This document shows, piece after piece, positions 23,755 to 36,303 of a DNA stretch of 64,000 bases. Position numbers and translations under genes: made by a program. The stretch is from Corythucha ciliata (taxonomy: Eukaryota; Arthropoda; Insecta; Hemiptera; Tingidae). Every line of letters begins with the position of its first letter. Within the stretch, counting starts at the first letter, position 1. The notes under the pieces were generated by a model, which was not told where the DNA came from, searched no databases, and saw only the letters and a program-made list of their open reading frames with translations. The DNA is taken from NCBI GenBank assembly GCA_038030265.1, contig CM075937.1, positions 1,240,001 to 1,304,000 on the forward strand. The letters run 5' to 3'.

Positions 23755-24150
23755 ATAAAGTTTATATAAACATGTTAATGGCCGCTTTTTGCAGCAAAAA
23801 AAAAACCTTTTTTGAACGTTTTAAAAACGACCAAAAAGCGTTTTAAAAAGTTTTTTGATAAAACGTATAAAAAACATTTTATTCAACACTTGAAATAATG
23901 TTTTTAAAAGATTTTAAAGCCGTTGTACAACTTTGAAATAAAACGTTTAAAAAACGTTTTATGAATAACTCACATTTATATTTTTTAAACGTAAAAAAAC
24001 CTTTAAAAAATATAAGCGATTTGTTAATTAAACGTGTATTACACGTTTATTTGACTTGTGAAACATGTTTATTAAACGAGTGAAAAACGTTTATTAGACG
24101 TGTTTAACACGTACATTCAACCTGTAAAACCGTTTAATTGAATATTTACA
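23755..24150. repeat. degenerate aaaacgttta repeat
   Basis: Short irregular units of aaacgttt, aaaaaacg and tttattcaac spaced about 25-35 bp. The same type of sequence fills 26060-26405. Confidence 0.6.
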
Positions 24151-25915
24151 TTTAAAGCATACAAAAAGTCGTTGGCGATCAGTTGCCCACTCCATGTCAG
24201 TCTTCACTCGGCGTCAAAATACAACTGTGTCACCTATTCGGAATCTTCAGTGTACAAATTGAACAGTTGTGATATACACTGGAAACGCGGAACAGGCGAA
24301 TCCTCTACGTTTTCGGCGTCGTGGGAACGACTGACAACGTGTATTTCTACGCCAATATTATGCCAATAATATGGGCATTGGAGTGTTGAAATTAGTATCC
24401 ATGCCGTTTTCTGTTTGTTTTTTGAGCTAAAACAAAAATTAAACATAAAAATAATAATAAGACAGCCTGATAAAATATTACAATAATGGTGCAATTATTA
24501 CATAATTATTCTTTGCGCCGCTTGTGCGAACCATTGCATGGCCGCATGCTTCAAGTTGCCGGTTGTGCTGCTAGGGTATTTCTTCGCGATTACGTATGAA
24601 AATACGGATGAATCAACACATAGAATTTAGCACATCAAGTACGAGGCGATGAAAGCAGCAGGCCTTTATGCTCACTCATCATAATTGCCACAATTTCAAA
24701 TTTTTTATTGGCAGTTTGCCTTTTTGTCCCATCCAACTATATTGCAGTGCTAACTCGTTGGAGAAAATTTTTTTGAAAAGGCATGTAGCCACCTTAATAA
24801 TAGATTTTAAGATAAAATAATGATTTACTCACCAGTGAAGACGAAATTTTCACGGAATTCTTTATGGTAAAATATGGACAAAATTTATTTAATAATGGGT
24901 GACTGACAATGAGAGAACGATACCTAAACTTCAACTTTTCAAAGAACGAACTCGAACGAATAACTAGAACAGGAGGTACAGGACACAGGAGTGATCAAAA
25001 AAGGCATCAGCCCTGGATTCACGTACAAACATGCACACACGCCCCCTTCTCTTTCAACTAAAGGCTATAAGATTACTGGAAACCCAAATGATGAGGGGGA
25101 AACGGCAAGCATCATCAAGAAAGACAAAAAAAGCGCGCCCATGAAGGGCTGGACGCTGAGGGGTAGAAGATGAATAAGGACATTGAGTGAGAAAAAAATG
25201 AAGCCTTATTTGCCGTTTTTCGGTCACGCACCCCCCACCGCGTGGAAAATAATAGACAAACATTGTGGTATTGACTATTGAGTAATCATTAAGCATTTTT
25301 AAAAAACAGGTATATCGCCTGCAGGATGCCTATTAATCGTCGGTTTTGTTATACTTATAAGCAACAGTGAATTAATATTAATTGGGAAGTATTTTATACC
25401 CAAAAAATGCGACGGCACAATAGGGGTACTCATTTTATCACGCTCTAAGCTTGTAAAATAGTATTTCTCTGCATTCAAAGAAAATCCCCCCCCTCCCAAC
25501 GATATCAATAAGTGAACTAATAACAACCGCGGGTTTTAGAGTGGGTTTATGGTTAATCTATCACCTGATATAGTACGGTAAAACAAGCTCAGAACGTCAA
25601 CCCCCACTTATATGTACACTAAATTACACTTTGAATAAGTTTTTCTGACCCATGGATAGTCGATACGCAAAGATTTAGGGTGAAAAAGTTGAGGTTATTG
25701 ACTAATTTTTAAAATTTTAAAAGCACAGCGATTCATCTTCAAGGGCTATCGGGGCCACATGCAATAACACGTTATGGCTTGATCCTGACAGCAAAAAGTG
25801 AGCTCTTTATTTCCAATCCGTCTTCAGAAATTGTAGAAAGTCAGCTTGAAGCCAATAACTCAGAAAATTTAGTTCAGGAAAGTGACGTAGGTAAAATATA
25901 AATAAACGTTAGAAA
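24150..25915. other. no recognised gene
   Basis: I find no family signature, RNA gene or clear transposon end across this stretch. The short open frames in it lack codon or motif support. Confidence 0.45.
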
Positions 25916-25919
25916 AATC

Positions 25920-26040
25920 ATATCTCAAAAAGCTTTGATTTTCGGACGAGGGAGTATGAGGTGCTTTCGATCGCAAATAATGTCTATTTTCACGTAATTT
26001 TTTTTGTCACACTACTTATCCACACCTTACACCCTGTATA
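25920..26040. repeat. end of a CAGGGTG-type DNA transposon
   Basis: On the minus strand the end reads tacagggtgtaaggtg, ggataagtagtgtgac and tttgcgatcgaaagc. The same end occurs at 43351-43425 (plus) and at about 37835-37895 and 39545-39605 (minus). It is a dispersed family of terminal sequences; the transposase is not in the window. Confidence 0.6.
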
Positions 26041-26059
26041 TTTATATGGGGTCTAAACG

Positions 26060-26405
26060 TTAGTTTGGGTGGCTTTTAAAAAACATTTGTCTTCCAAACA
26101 TTTAATACGTGGACAATTAAACAACATTTATTACTCTTGCAAGAATAAACGTTTATTTTTATGTGTTTTAAACACATTTTGCTTACAAACGTTTTCAAGA
26201 AAGAGGTTGAAAAAGAATTTATTCGACTTGAGAAATGAACGTTTATTTGGTTAGCTTTTAAAAAACATTTTTCTTCAAAAAATGTAATACGTGGACAATT
26301 AAAAAACATTCATTACAGTTGCAGGAATAAACCTTAATTTGTATGGCTTTTAAAACACATTTTTCTGAGAAAGGTTATGAAGAATGAGTTTTAAAAAACA
26401 TTTAT
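26060..26405. repeat. degenerate aaaacgttta repeat, second locus
   Basis: Units such as aaaaaacattt with cttccaaac, and aataaacgtttatt, match the style of 23755-24150. Between here and the gap I see only a lysine-rich frame with no family features. Confidence 0.6.
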
Positions 26406-26984
26406 TCAACTGTAGAGAAGCTACCCCTACAATAGAAATTAAAAGAAAAACAGATGCAAAGAAAAAGAGGAAAAAGAAAGAAAAGGAAGCGGAATAAAAA
26501 AAAAAGGAGCTCAAGCCAGGGAAAGAATTCGTGGTGCTCGGAGTAGTCGATAGTACGAAAGGAGCCCAACAACCGAAAGAATCCCGAACGCGAACGAGCG
26601 ACATCATTCAATCGAAGGAAACCAAATTCAAGAATTGTCTCCCCAACATTCGACGTGCCGAAGATACAGCTTCAAACATCGAACATCGTATTGATAAAAA
26701 AAAAACACGATCCTTTTGGAAGTTTCTTTTTTTAAAAAAAAATAATAATAATTTATAAACCAGTTCATAAAAAAAGTGTAATATAATAATTTTTCTTTTA
26801 GATCTTCACTAATTTAGAGTGAAGCTCTTCATTGGCGCCCGAACTCAAAAACGAACTAATGATGTTGAGAAGTGGAAGCATGGTTGGCCGTAATTCTCGC
26901 GTATCATCTTGCTTTCCTACATAAGTCGTCGAAAAAGCGAGAATTTTCAATAGTGATGAGCAAAAATGGTCTTGGTCTTCTCTC

Positions 26985-27125
26985 GAGACTCATGCAGCAT
27001 GACCAAGACCAAGACGCAAGACCAAGACTCTCTAACGGCTGCAAGACCAAGACTTTCTACAAGACCTTACGAACGAGTCTTGCGCAAGACCAAGATTGTG
27101 TTGCAAGTGTCTTGCGAGTCTTGCA
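26985..27125. repeat. CAAGACCAAGAC low-complexity repeat
   Basis: Irregular copies of caagaccaagac and its complement gtcttgc run up to just before the gap. The flanking assembly break may be caused by this repeat. Confidence 0.7.
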
Positions 27126-27171
27126 AAAAGAAGTTCTGCTTTTAAAAACCGAATTTTGTGGGTTTTGCTCT

Positions 27172-27671
27172 NNNNNNNNNNNNNNNNNNNNNNNNNNNNN
27201 NNNNNNNNNNNNNNNNNNNNNNNNNNNNNNNNNNNNNNNNNNNNNNNNNNNNNNNNNNNNNNNNNNNNNNNNNNNNNNNNNNNNNNNNNNNNNNNNNNNN
27301 NNNNNNNNNNNNNNNNNNNNNNNNNNNNNNNNNNNNNNNNNNNNNNNNNNNNNNNNNNNNNNNNNNNNNNNNNNNNNNNNNNNNNNNNNNNNNNNNNNNN
27401 NNNNNNNNNNNNNNNNNNNNNNNNNNNNNNNNNNNNNNNNNNNNNNNNNNNNNNNNNNNNNNNNNNNNNNNNNNNNNNNNNNNNNNNNNNNNNNNNNNNN
27501 NNNNNNNNNNNNNNNNNNNNNNNNNNNNNNNNNNNNNNNNNNNNNNNNNNNNNNNNNNNNNNNNNNNNNNNNNNNNNNNNNNNNNNNNNNNNNNNNNNNN
27601 NNNNNNNNNNNNNNNNNNNNNNNNNNNNNNNNNNNNNNNNNNNNNNNNNNNNNNNNNNNNNNNNNNNNNNN
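27172..27671. other. assembly gap (N)
   Basis: 500 unknown bases. Open frames crossing it are artefacts. Confidence 0.99.
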
Positions 27672-29320
27672 TCTAATCCATCCATGTGTAGACGTCTGTT
27701 GGTGTTCGTAAAGGACGATGGCAATAGGCCAGAGTAGTGGACTGTATGTATAAAAAGGGGAAAATGGAATAAAATAATCAAGGAAATTTGGTACACACCT
27801 GATTTCTCTAAGGGCGCCCAAAGGGTGCGAAACGTTTCGACATGAGTCTCGAAAATCGTCCAAAATCGGAGTTAAAACACAACCGAACACGTGCGCTTAA
27901 AAAACAACTCACTTCGCGGGTCGACGATTAAACCAAGAGTGTGTGTGTGAGGATACAAAGGTGTAAAAAAAGGGAGAGGGGGTTAGGATGCCACTAAAAG
28001 GCGCCATCTTACGGATGGGGAATAAAAATGAGGGAAATACAAAAGAGTACATAAAAACACAAATTAAACCTACGTATATTCATAGTCGTTACTCGACCTG
28101 AAAATTCGCTTTTAGATGAGATCAAAAACAAATGATTAACCAATTAGACCGACCGATTTGATTGTTTAATTAAGCAAATACTCAGCTTGAAAGAGACGAC
28201 TATGAAATTCATAGACGTCTCTTTAGTAGTAGGATTAGTAGTAGTAGTATGAACACGAGCCTTTAATGATTGGTTCAAGAATTTATAGGTAGGTTTTATA
28301 GGTAAATAAATGAATTGAAATTGAAATACAATTGTGGTTTTACCTGGATAAAACCCAGTTTTAGAGGTAGAGCAAGTAAAAAAATAGAAGAGAACGCTCA
28401 ACTATAATAAAAGGCACACACCGCACACAGGCCCACACCCCCAACCCACCACCGGCTCGAGCCTACGGCACACTCTACGTCACGACTTCTTATCAGCCGA
28501 GACTGCTGTATTTCTTAAGAACCAGATTTTGAAAAAATATTAAAAATCGACGGCTGAACGGATTTCAAAAATTCAAAAACAGATTTTCACATTACTTTAA
28601 GTACTATTTTTTGAATTCAAAATTGAAAAATGGTCAAGTTGTCAATTGTGGCCGCCCACGAGGATGCGCGTTTTCCATTTGCACAAAAATCCGGGGGGCA
28701 CCAAAATCCAACATTAAAAAAGATAATTTACCACTGCAGGCCACGCATGGGCCATTGTGAAAAGCTCAGCGGGCCCTGGGTAGGCCACCCCCGGTCTAGG
28801 ATATGAAACTTATGAAATCGTCAGACATTTTCCGTGGGACAGGGGCTCATAACAGAGCTACCTGTTGGCAAACACACTTCACGGCTTCATTCGAAATTGG
28901 ATGGCGATGGTGGTTTTATAGTTTATTGGTTGTGAACAACCAATTTTAACACTTGCCCGCCGTTTTCAAGCAGCCAAAAGTGGTGTTCGCCAGCAGCTAG
29001 CTCTCTTGTGGGTCCCTGTTCCGCAGGAAATTTCTGGCGATGGCGATCTCTAGGCGTGCGTGTGACATGTTGATGAAAGAAGGGGTTAGAGATGGTGAAA
29101 CTGTTTTGAAACGAGGTCAATAACATAATCACTCAGTAAAAAAAAATTGAATTTACTCAAGTAGTTACATGAAAAGCTTACACTAATTTGTTATGGGTTC
29201 TCCTCACAAGGGTACGCGAGTACTATTTTCTAATCGCTAAAACGCGATTTTAACGACTGCTTATTTCACCGAATTGAGCTTTAAATGTGTATAATCTATT
29301 ATTTTGAAATGTATAAACTA
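27672..29320. other. no recognised gene
   Basis: No family signature seen. A (tag)n-like run at about 28229-28250 and a cac-rich stretch near 28420-28460 are simple sequence. Confidence 0.45.
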
Positions 29321-29321
29321 A

Positions 29322-29460
29322 GGGCCGTATTCAGAAACCAACCTTAACCTTTACATCTCCTTTAAGCGCTTCAAAACAGATGGCATATTTTTTACAGACC
29401 ATCACATTTTTCAACTCCTTTAGTTAAGGCTTTGTAAAGGTGGGTTTCTGAATACGGCCC
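29322..29460. mobile_element. PIF/Harbinger-type MITE, 139 bp
   Basis: Inverted ends GGGCCGTATTCAGAAACC are flanked by TAA on both sides (29319-29321 and 29461-29463), the 3-bp TWA duplication typical of PIF/Harbinger. Related copies lie at 38136-38273 and 39846-39983. It sits 35 bp beyond the stop of the Harbinger-type transposase. Confidence 0.85.
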
Positions 29461-29494
29461 TAAGGCTATTACAACAAATTATAACTATTGCTAT

Positions 29495-30538
29495 TCACTC
29501 ATCTTTACCATCAAAAATGGGAGGCATGAAGTTAATGAAACAAGTGCAAATGAAAACACACTGCGACAATGTGTTTCGCATGGATTGAGGTACAACTCTT
29601 TTGAACAAACGAAATTCTTTCAATCTACGAACCATGTGTTCCACGAAAATCCTGTCTTTAGCAATATTTCTCGTGGCCACCTCTTCTTGTGGAGTTAGCT
29701 TGTCCCGTCCTTTTAAAAATGCAGGTATGTTAAGTTGAACGTTTTTTTCATTGGCTAGGTCTTGGATGTTGAAACCCCTGTCGGCAAGGACTAATTCCCC
29801 CTCGTCCAACAAATCCATTAATTTTGACTGTTTGACCAACTCTCTACCGGAAATAGAACCCTCAAACAATTCACTAACGAAACTTATAACGCCGTTAGGG
29901 GTGCAACCAATGAGCAATTTAAAAGTAGAATGAGCTTTATAATGCGAATACACGTTAGACTGCTGCTCAAAGTTTTGTGGGGTTTCGCAAAATATTTCTG
30001 CCCAATCTATAATCACTCTTATATTTTTCATAGCAGAAAAACGTTTAGGTAGGTTCTCTTGAATTTTTTCACAGGAAGGGAACATGTGTGGTCGCAACGC
30101 GTTGAATTTGATGTACAATGCTTGTATCCAAGTTGTAGTGGTTCCGCTTACGTATACAATAGATACACCAAATCGATACGCGATGTCCTGAACCAGGAGG
30201 CCACCTCTCAGTCTGAGCAAAGTTAACATAAATTCTTGAATGGGAGTGAACATTCTATGGGACTTGGCATTGTGAACAGTGTTCCAATAATTTGTTAAAC
30301 TTTCTATGTTCAAAAACTTAAGAATCATAGTCAGCATGGAGAACTTAAATCCTAAGTAAAAGGTACTAAAATTATCACTGTTTCGGACCTGTTCTTCAAA
30401 AGCAGCCATGGGACTCTTTTCTTTGGATTTCTGTTCCAAATCAGCATTTTGTACCTTCAAAATGTAATTCTGATGCTTTAGTCGGTCGAGTTCACTCAGG
30501 AAGTCATCAAAACTTGTAACCTCCGTTTGAGTTCCCAC
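29495..30538 (-). CDS. PIF/Harbinger-like DDE transposase (DDE_Tnp_4 type)
   Basis: An unbroken 347-residue frame. Residues 15-40 look like a coiled coil (LSELDRLKHQNYILKVQ). An HTH-like region spans about 95-135 (LTLLRLRGGLLVQDIAYRFG). The catalytic triad of the family is complete: Asp178 in VIIDWAEIF, Asp253 in VLADRGFNI and Glu300 in IFVEHMVRRLKEF. The frame stays open upstream of the given start, which is a GTG, so the true start is probably further upstream or in another exon. Many relatives carry a THAP zinc finger there; I do not see one. This is the best-preserved transposase in the window. Confidence 0.85.
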   Translation of the reverse strand: MGTQTEVTSFDDFLSELDRLKHQNYILKVQNADLEQKSKEKSPMAAFEEQVRNSDNFSTFYLGFKFSMLTMILKFLNIESLTNYWNTVHNAKSHRMFTPIQEFMLTLLRLRGGLLVQDIAYRFGVSIVYVSGTTTTWIQALYIKFNALRPHMFPSCEKIQENLPKRFSAMKNIRVIIDWAEIFCETPQNFEQQSNVYSHYKAHSTFKLLIGCTPNGVISFVSELFEGSISGRELVKQSKLMDLLDEGELVLADRGFNIQDLANEKNVQLNIPAFLKGRDKLTPQEEVATRNIAKDRIFVEHMVRRLKEFRLFKRVVPQSMRNTLSQCVFICTCFINFMPPIFDGKDE

Positions 30539-30891
30539 AGATAGCTTAGAGTTTGGCGTCTGGCTTTCTACAAAACTGGTTGCGACTTCTGTTTGGACTT
30601 GTATGCTTCGAATGAGGACTGATGTGGGGGGGGGGGGCTGGTGATGGGATGCGATTCTGGGTCGGTTAGTACACTGACAAAAAAAAAAAATTATTCAGTT
30701 CGTGCAAAAACTGATCGAAACCCCAAAAGATACGAGCCACTTTCAATTCATTATAATCACTTACCAGAGCTAGCAGCAGTAGTCATCTTCACTTCAGGAG
30801 GCACTTCACCTATGAACCCGTTTTATTTAATTTAACCTTTTAAAAAGAAAAACCTTCACTGATGATAACGAAATAACCTCCACAGCTCAAA

Positions 30892-31153
30892 CCATGGAGG
30901 TAGGAACAAGTGGAGAGAGAGAAAGGCTTTTTTAATGTAGAAACATGTGAAGCCGGTTTTTCCGCCATTACACACCCACTGTTATCATTCACCTTGAGAG
31001 GACGGGAGGGGAATTTATTACTTGTTCACTGTTTAAGTATCAAATTGTCAATGTTTTTGTTCGGTGAGGCCTGATAACAGATGGTGTATAGTAATGGCGA
31101 CCGGCTTCACGAAAAATGCGTTTCACTCCCTCCACTTGTTCCTACCTCCATGG
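30892..31153. mobile_element. 262-bp MITE, 6-bp target duplication
   Basis: Inverted ends CCATGGAGGTAGGAACAAG (30892) and the complement ending at 31153 are flanked by direct CTCAAA (30886-30891 and 31154-31159). No coding sequence. The superfamily is not clear from these features. Its right half is duplicated at 36304-36463. Confidence 0.8.
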
Positions 31154-31458
31154 CTCAAACAAAGCCCAATTAAGTTTGGGCTGTGGGCGGTGAAAGATAA
31201 ACCATCTTTGGCGTTGATCTGTTTTCTTTGAGCGGTGAAAAGCTGGCTGTGGCTCGGAGTCCTCTGATTGGTTGAAGCCCACAGCTCGACTTTTTAAAGC
31301 TTGCATGTGAAGGCGGCTTTAATGTCAAGGAACGTCCATGAATACGGGCATTATTCGTGGCTGAAATTGAAAAAAATGGGCTTATCCGTGGTTTGTCTCG
31401 ACCGAAATTGAGAAAAATCTCTGCGACTAAGGCCTGGGTCGACCACATGGGTTCAAAG
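30995..31458. repeat. left copy of a 465-bp direct repeat around copy B
   Basis: It starts mid-MITE at tgagaggacggg and ends at gggttcaaag. The right copy is 36304-36768 with very few differences. Copy B of the Academ-like element lies exactly between them. Confidence 0.9.
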
Positions 31459-32299
31459 TTTCACCAAAAGTCCCCGAGTTTTCGAGTGGAGCGTGACTCT
31501 GGAGAGGGCGAAATGTGCGACCATTTTCGGGTTTTCACCGATATCTAGGAAACTACTAGCGTTAGCGCCTAGACGCCGAAATGCAAAAATAACGTTCGCA
31601 TAATTTCCGATAAATTTGCCTCTATTCATTTTTTTCATTTGCGTAGCGGTTACCGATATATGTTCCGTGGAATTTGGGGGAAAAACTGTTGCATGACAAA
31701 AGTATGAAAACCGGTGGGACTAGAGGAAGAAAAGATTGCATTCGATTTTGGCCTCGGCTGATGTTTTCCTCTTGTTGAGACGTTACATTTCACGCAATAT
31801 CATCGGTATCACCCTTGAACAGTACCGTCTGTCGCCTTTCAAACATAAAAAAATTGTATGCATTTTTCAAACGCCGCTCCTTCCGGTTGACTGCGTCTAA
31901 AAAGGTCGCCAGACATTGTGATTACTCGTCAAGGTGTCTACTTTAGTAATCTATGCTCAAAATGTGAGGTAGCTGAGGGACAATTTTGAGAAAAGTTGCG
32001 TAGACTACGAAAAAACGAAGCATTTGGAGTTTATTTTTCGTTATTTCTGGGCGTTACTGTTTAGAGCTACAATGTTTCGACAAAGTGAGTGATATGAAGC
32101 AATTGAGCTGTAAAATGAGCTTTCATTTGAGCTGCTTTTTATACTTCTTTCCCACCTCTATTCGGCAGGAAGAGTCTTGAAGGTGGAGTTAGCCGAGGTG
32201 TGGAAGCACATTTTTAACATTTTATGGGTGGTTTCGCGATCCCAAGGTTGCTCGTTTTTAATATGTTGATCCCAAACGCATATGTTGTGTGTCAGATAA

Positions 32300-32445
32300 T
32301 AGTTCTGTTCCAGCAAGGTGTTTGGAACGTGTTCGGAGCAGAGTTGCCAAGGGACCAGCCAGTAAAATGTTATCATCATAAATTTTATTAGATGGCTCCA
32401 CGGCAACTCTGCACCGAATATGTTTCAGACGCTGGAACAGACCTA
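32300..32445. repeat. imperfect palindrome inside the left arm region
   Basis: Arms read ctgttccagc..gcagagttgcc and the complement ggcaactctgc..gctggaacag. A copy with similar arms is at about 53340-53475 in copy C. Copy A lacks it in its right arm, so it is either an inserted MITE inherited by B and C or a part lost from A. Confidence 0.65.
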
Positions 32446-32597
32446 AAGCACAATGAATAAAAAATATAATAAACAGTTTGAAATTTTTGTTTTATTTGTA
32501 TAACAAAATTATTTACGAATAGGTACTAATTAAAATAAATAATGTTTTTAAAATAGTTTCGTCCTCTTGGAGGTGCTTGGGCCGTGATGATTGTATG

Positions 32598-35500
32598 TCA
32601 CTCTTGCTTCTCTATTGAATGATTGCCTCCGTCTTTCAGCATTGCTTCTTCGATATCGTCGTCGTCACCAATGTCATGTTCGTCGATATCAACAGGCACA
32701 CCATTTAGGCAATGTCCGTTGTGCAATTTAAACCTGCTATTTGGCAACCACATTTTCCACTTCCACAGTTTCCAATACACTTGCAGAAAATCAAATCTAG
32801 AATTTCGCTTGGAGCTGGCTGGTCTGTCGTTCGTACTGGGTGTAAACAATCTAGCTTCCATTCCCAACCCCAACTCTCAGGTGACAGAAAATTTCCCAGT
32901 TATAGTTGGACTTGGACATAAGTCCGATAGGAATGCTGCTTAGCCGATGCTTCTGTAGGCGGTAAAGCCGAAAAGTCGAACTTGGTTTTCGATACCGACT
33001 TAGTGAAAACTTTGTACCTAAGATCATTCAGCTTCAACACACCGGGCCGAGCACCGTACCATGTCAAAAAACATTTGTCTCCTGATATTTGGACAGCATC
33101 GTGGGAAGAGACGGGATCAAGAAAGGTATTTGCAGCATTTCTGATGTCTTTGTTTTTCATGTACAGCTTAAAAAACTGGATCTTTCCTTTTCTAAAGACC
33201 GCAGACGTAGTATCGCATCCAGTGAACGCGTGAACAAAAAGAATACCGGCATCCATACCTAGATCTTGCAATGCTTTTGATGAATACGTCTTTGTGGGTT
33301 GATTTCCACGTCCGGGCTTTACGAAATATATATCTTTGTCGGGGGGAGTCCTTGCTGCAACAAAGTTTGAATTCTCACAAATGTCAACGGCTGAATTTAT
33401 TATTAAAGAATCGGCGTCTCCAGGTGCAATTTTGCATTCAATGCCTTTATTCCGGAGCTTGACTGAAAGCAGGGAGATCAAGTTTTCCTTATTTTTCGTG
33501 TTGCATAAAAAAATGTCTTGTGTAGCAGTTACTGCCGTAGTTTCGGTTAAGTTGATATTGACCGACTACTTAACCCGGTATCTTCTCCGGTGCTCTTCGT
33601 TCTTCATATTTTTCCCATCGGAGTAGCTGTCAAAAACTACCGTGCACTTGATCGAGGCGTAGTGATTTATTACAAAATTTACGTAGGAATCGCATATTGT
33701 CGATACGGTTTGTTCTCTCGGCCATACGACTTTGTGTAACAAAAAACCTCCGTCGATAACAAAAACGAAATTCTTTAGATCAACTTCCCTCTCGGCAACT
33801 CTAAACATAGTGTATAAAGACGATTTCTTCGTTTTTCTCTTGCCATTAGAGTCGAAAAGGGACAAGGGAAAAGGGGCCAACTCGAAGCGGAGATATCTTT
33901 TCATGTCTTCTTCCTTCCGAATACCCAACGATATTCTCTGAAACATTAGCAACGGGTCGATAGGGACCGTATCTTCTTGAATTTTTATCGACGATGTCAT
34001 GGAGGATATCGGATGCACTCTGTCTTTTCTTGATAATTTTATTTCAGCGAACGTCTTTCCAATCATTTTCAACATCGCTTGCTTTCCAAAATGGACAGCA
34101 TCGTGGCATGTAATCGAAGCATCTCCAACGATACCAGAATCTATCGACATTATGTCGTCAGTAGTAGGGAATGGGGGATGCTCTCTAAACCACAAAGACA
34201 TTTTTTGAATATCTGCTGTATCTCTAACTTGCCGCGCTGCGCCTAAGTCGACGTGTTGTTCGCTTGTTGAAAAAAATATCCCGCAATACTCCTCCAATGA
34301 ATTACATATGTCGTGAGTTGCTGCCATCCCCAAAAACCCATTTGCTGATGACGCTTTCCTTAATGCCCCTGCCACGGGTCAGACCACCCCTGCTCTCAAA
34401 CCCACGCATTAGTGTGGTTTCGATTGTCATATCAGACCAAACGCCTGTCCAGAAACGATCCGACCTTCTTATTGTGAAGTAACCGTCCCTCTTGAATTTA
34501 TCATACTCGTCAGGAGATAATTTAGTGGAGAGTTCATTCATGTCTTGAAGGTAGAGCTGACTAGATTTCGCGTACGGGAAATGGCCTGCAGCGTGAAAAA
34601 ACGGAATCATTCGCTTGACGCAACTGAGATGAGCATCCCAGTCTCTTGTTCGTTCCGCGTTAATGTACTCCTTAATCAAACTGACCATAAGAAAATACTG
34701 AATCCATAGTTTAGCAGTTGGCCCTCTTTCTTTGATTTTATCCAAACACATTTTCATTTCAACTGCAATCGACGATAAATCAGGATTTTGCTTCAATGAT
34801 GCTAGAGAAGGAGACTCGTCCAAAAACCCTGAAATAAAATGTAATGTTCATCTTAGAAGCAATAATTTATAGCTTGAATTGTACTTACCGGCTAGAAGAT
34901 AACGAATTACATTTTTTTGTTCTTGTTTGATGTCCATTACATCGAATATTATTTTCGACAAGGCCTTCTGAACCAGGAAGTGGGCCCTAATTGCTCGAGC
35001 AAAGGCGTGCCCTTGCAAAATTTTGTCGACTGACACCGGAGAGTAAATAATGCTCATCAATTCTTTGATGCCACTTCCATTCATAATGTAGCCGATACAC
35101 CCCAAATACGACATTAGTAGATGAAATCCGCCTAGTCTCACAATGCAATTCGAAAGCTGGGAGCAAGGCGACGCTGACGCCACGATTTCACGGCATTTCC
35201 AGTACAACGGCTGGTCAAACGTAACTATCATCGTTTGCCCACTTTTTTCGCATATCCCAGCAGCGTGCTTCAGTGCTGTATAGATGGTGTCATAGCTCGA
35301 AGGCGGTGCATTGATGAATGGTAGAGGGATAATTTTGCTTTTTTTACTGTACAGACCTTTTGTTATCGAATGCATAAATCCTTTCCATTCGGGTATATGA
35401 GGGACGCTCAACCACTTCGCGAGAAACCATAATACGTCTTGATTAGGTGGTCGTGCGATGTCGTGAGGATCATCCAACGCTTTTATAGTCACTTCTTTTA

Positions 35501-36300
35501 AAGATTTCCCGTTGGAATGAAAAATTTCAACTTGAAGAATCCCAGACGCATTAGTTTACAAGAAGTTCGTATTGACTAATCTTGGTATTGCCGAAGACTT
35601 TTCTACGTGGCTTTCAGGTGTCATGCATCGGATGCCACCCATTGCATGGAAAGTGTTCATTCCGTCAATCGTCCGTATGTTAAAGTCGGCGTTATTAAAA
35701 ACAAACTGGATGAACGTACCTTTTTGAAATTTTGGTTGAGAGAAGTCAATGCCGACATTTCCAACTTCTGGGCTTCGTGATAATTTGAGCAGAATCCTAA
35801 ACTCGAAACAAGATCGATTAAATTCCTCGACCCATACTTTCTGTGAAATAGGAGAGAGAGGCTCGATAGTATAGGAGAAACGAAAGTTCGAGGCCGAACG
35901 GCTGAAATAATGGAGTGTGCAATAGCTACACATTTTTTTTAAACTTGATCGACTTTTTTTGTTTTTTTCAACGTAATTTCCTCCAAAAAATATTTCAGGG
36001 TGGAGGGAACACAGGCACTTGCATCTTTCAGGAAGTTATCGCTGGCTGGATATATGCTGGTGTCGTACACTTTGCTCTGAAAATCTTCTCGAATTATTGC
36101 TGCAGCGGCTTTTACGATTCGCAGGCGCTCTTGGGCAGCATTTTTTTTTTTCAATTTTCGTACCAGGAATCCATGAGATAATTTTTTGCTGACTCTGAAA
36201 AACTGATGATTGGGGCCCGATGCCTGTTCTTCGATCCAGAAGAATAAATTATTTGATCACCAAATTTTTCGAATAGTTTTGTCCTGATAGTCCTTTCATC
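32598..36300 (-). pseudogene. Academ-like transposase with XPG/PIN nuclease region, copy B
   Basis: It keeps the part missing from copy A: after PGDADSLI comes YSSKALQDLG, then HAFTGCDTTSAVFRKGK, a strongly conserved PIN/XPG-like motif with the last acidic residue, then a C-terminal region ending EKQE at 32598. The N-terminal zinc modules are gone. Lesions: a one-base loss near 35745, a CAA-to-TAA stop at about 35558, a frameshift near 34335, and a short deletion removing VVGQDVDL near 33360. The Cys-rich tail has lost most of its cysteines compared with copy C. The intron at about 34829-34888 matches copy A. Confidence 0.75.
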
Positions 36301-36303
36301 TGG

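Larger units (their letters stand above)
31459..36303 (-). mobile_element. Academ-like DNA transposon, copy B (both ends truncated)
   Basis: The left arm starts about 100 bp inside the terminal repeat (caccaaaagtcc) and continues to about 32253. An imperfect palindrome with gcagagttgcc (32300-32445) and a 3' UTR follow, then the gene on the minus strand. The right side ends inside the gene at about 36303, after the ctttcatctgg motif. It therefore lacks the outer left end, the first ~115 codons of homologous coding sequence and the whole right arm. Confidence 0.8.

Noticed and set aside
27032..27890. Long open frames on both strands across the N block
   Set aside because: They are open only because unknown bases have no stops.
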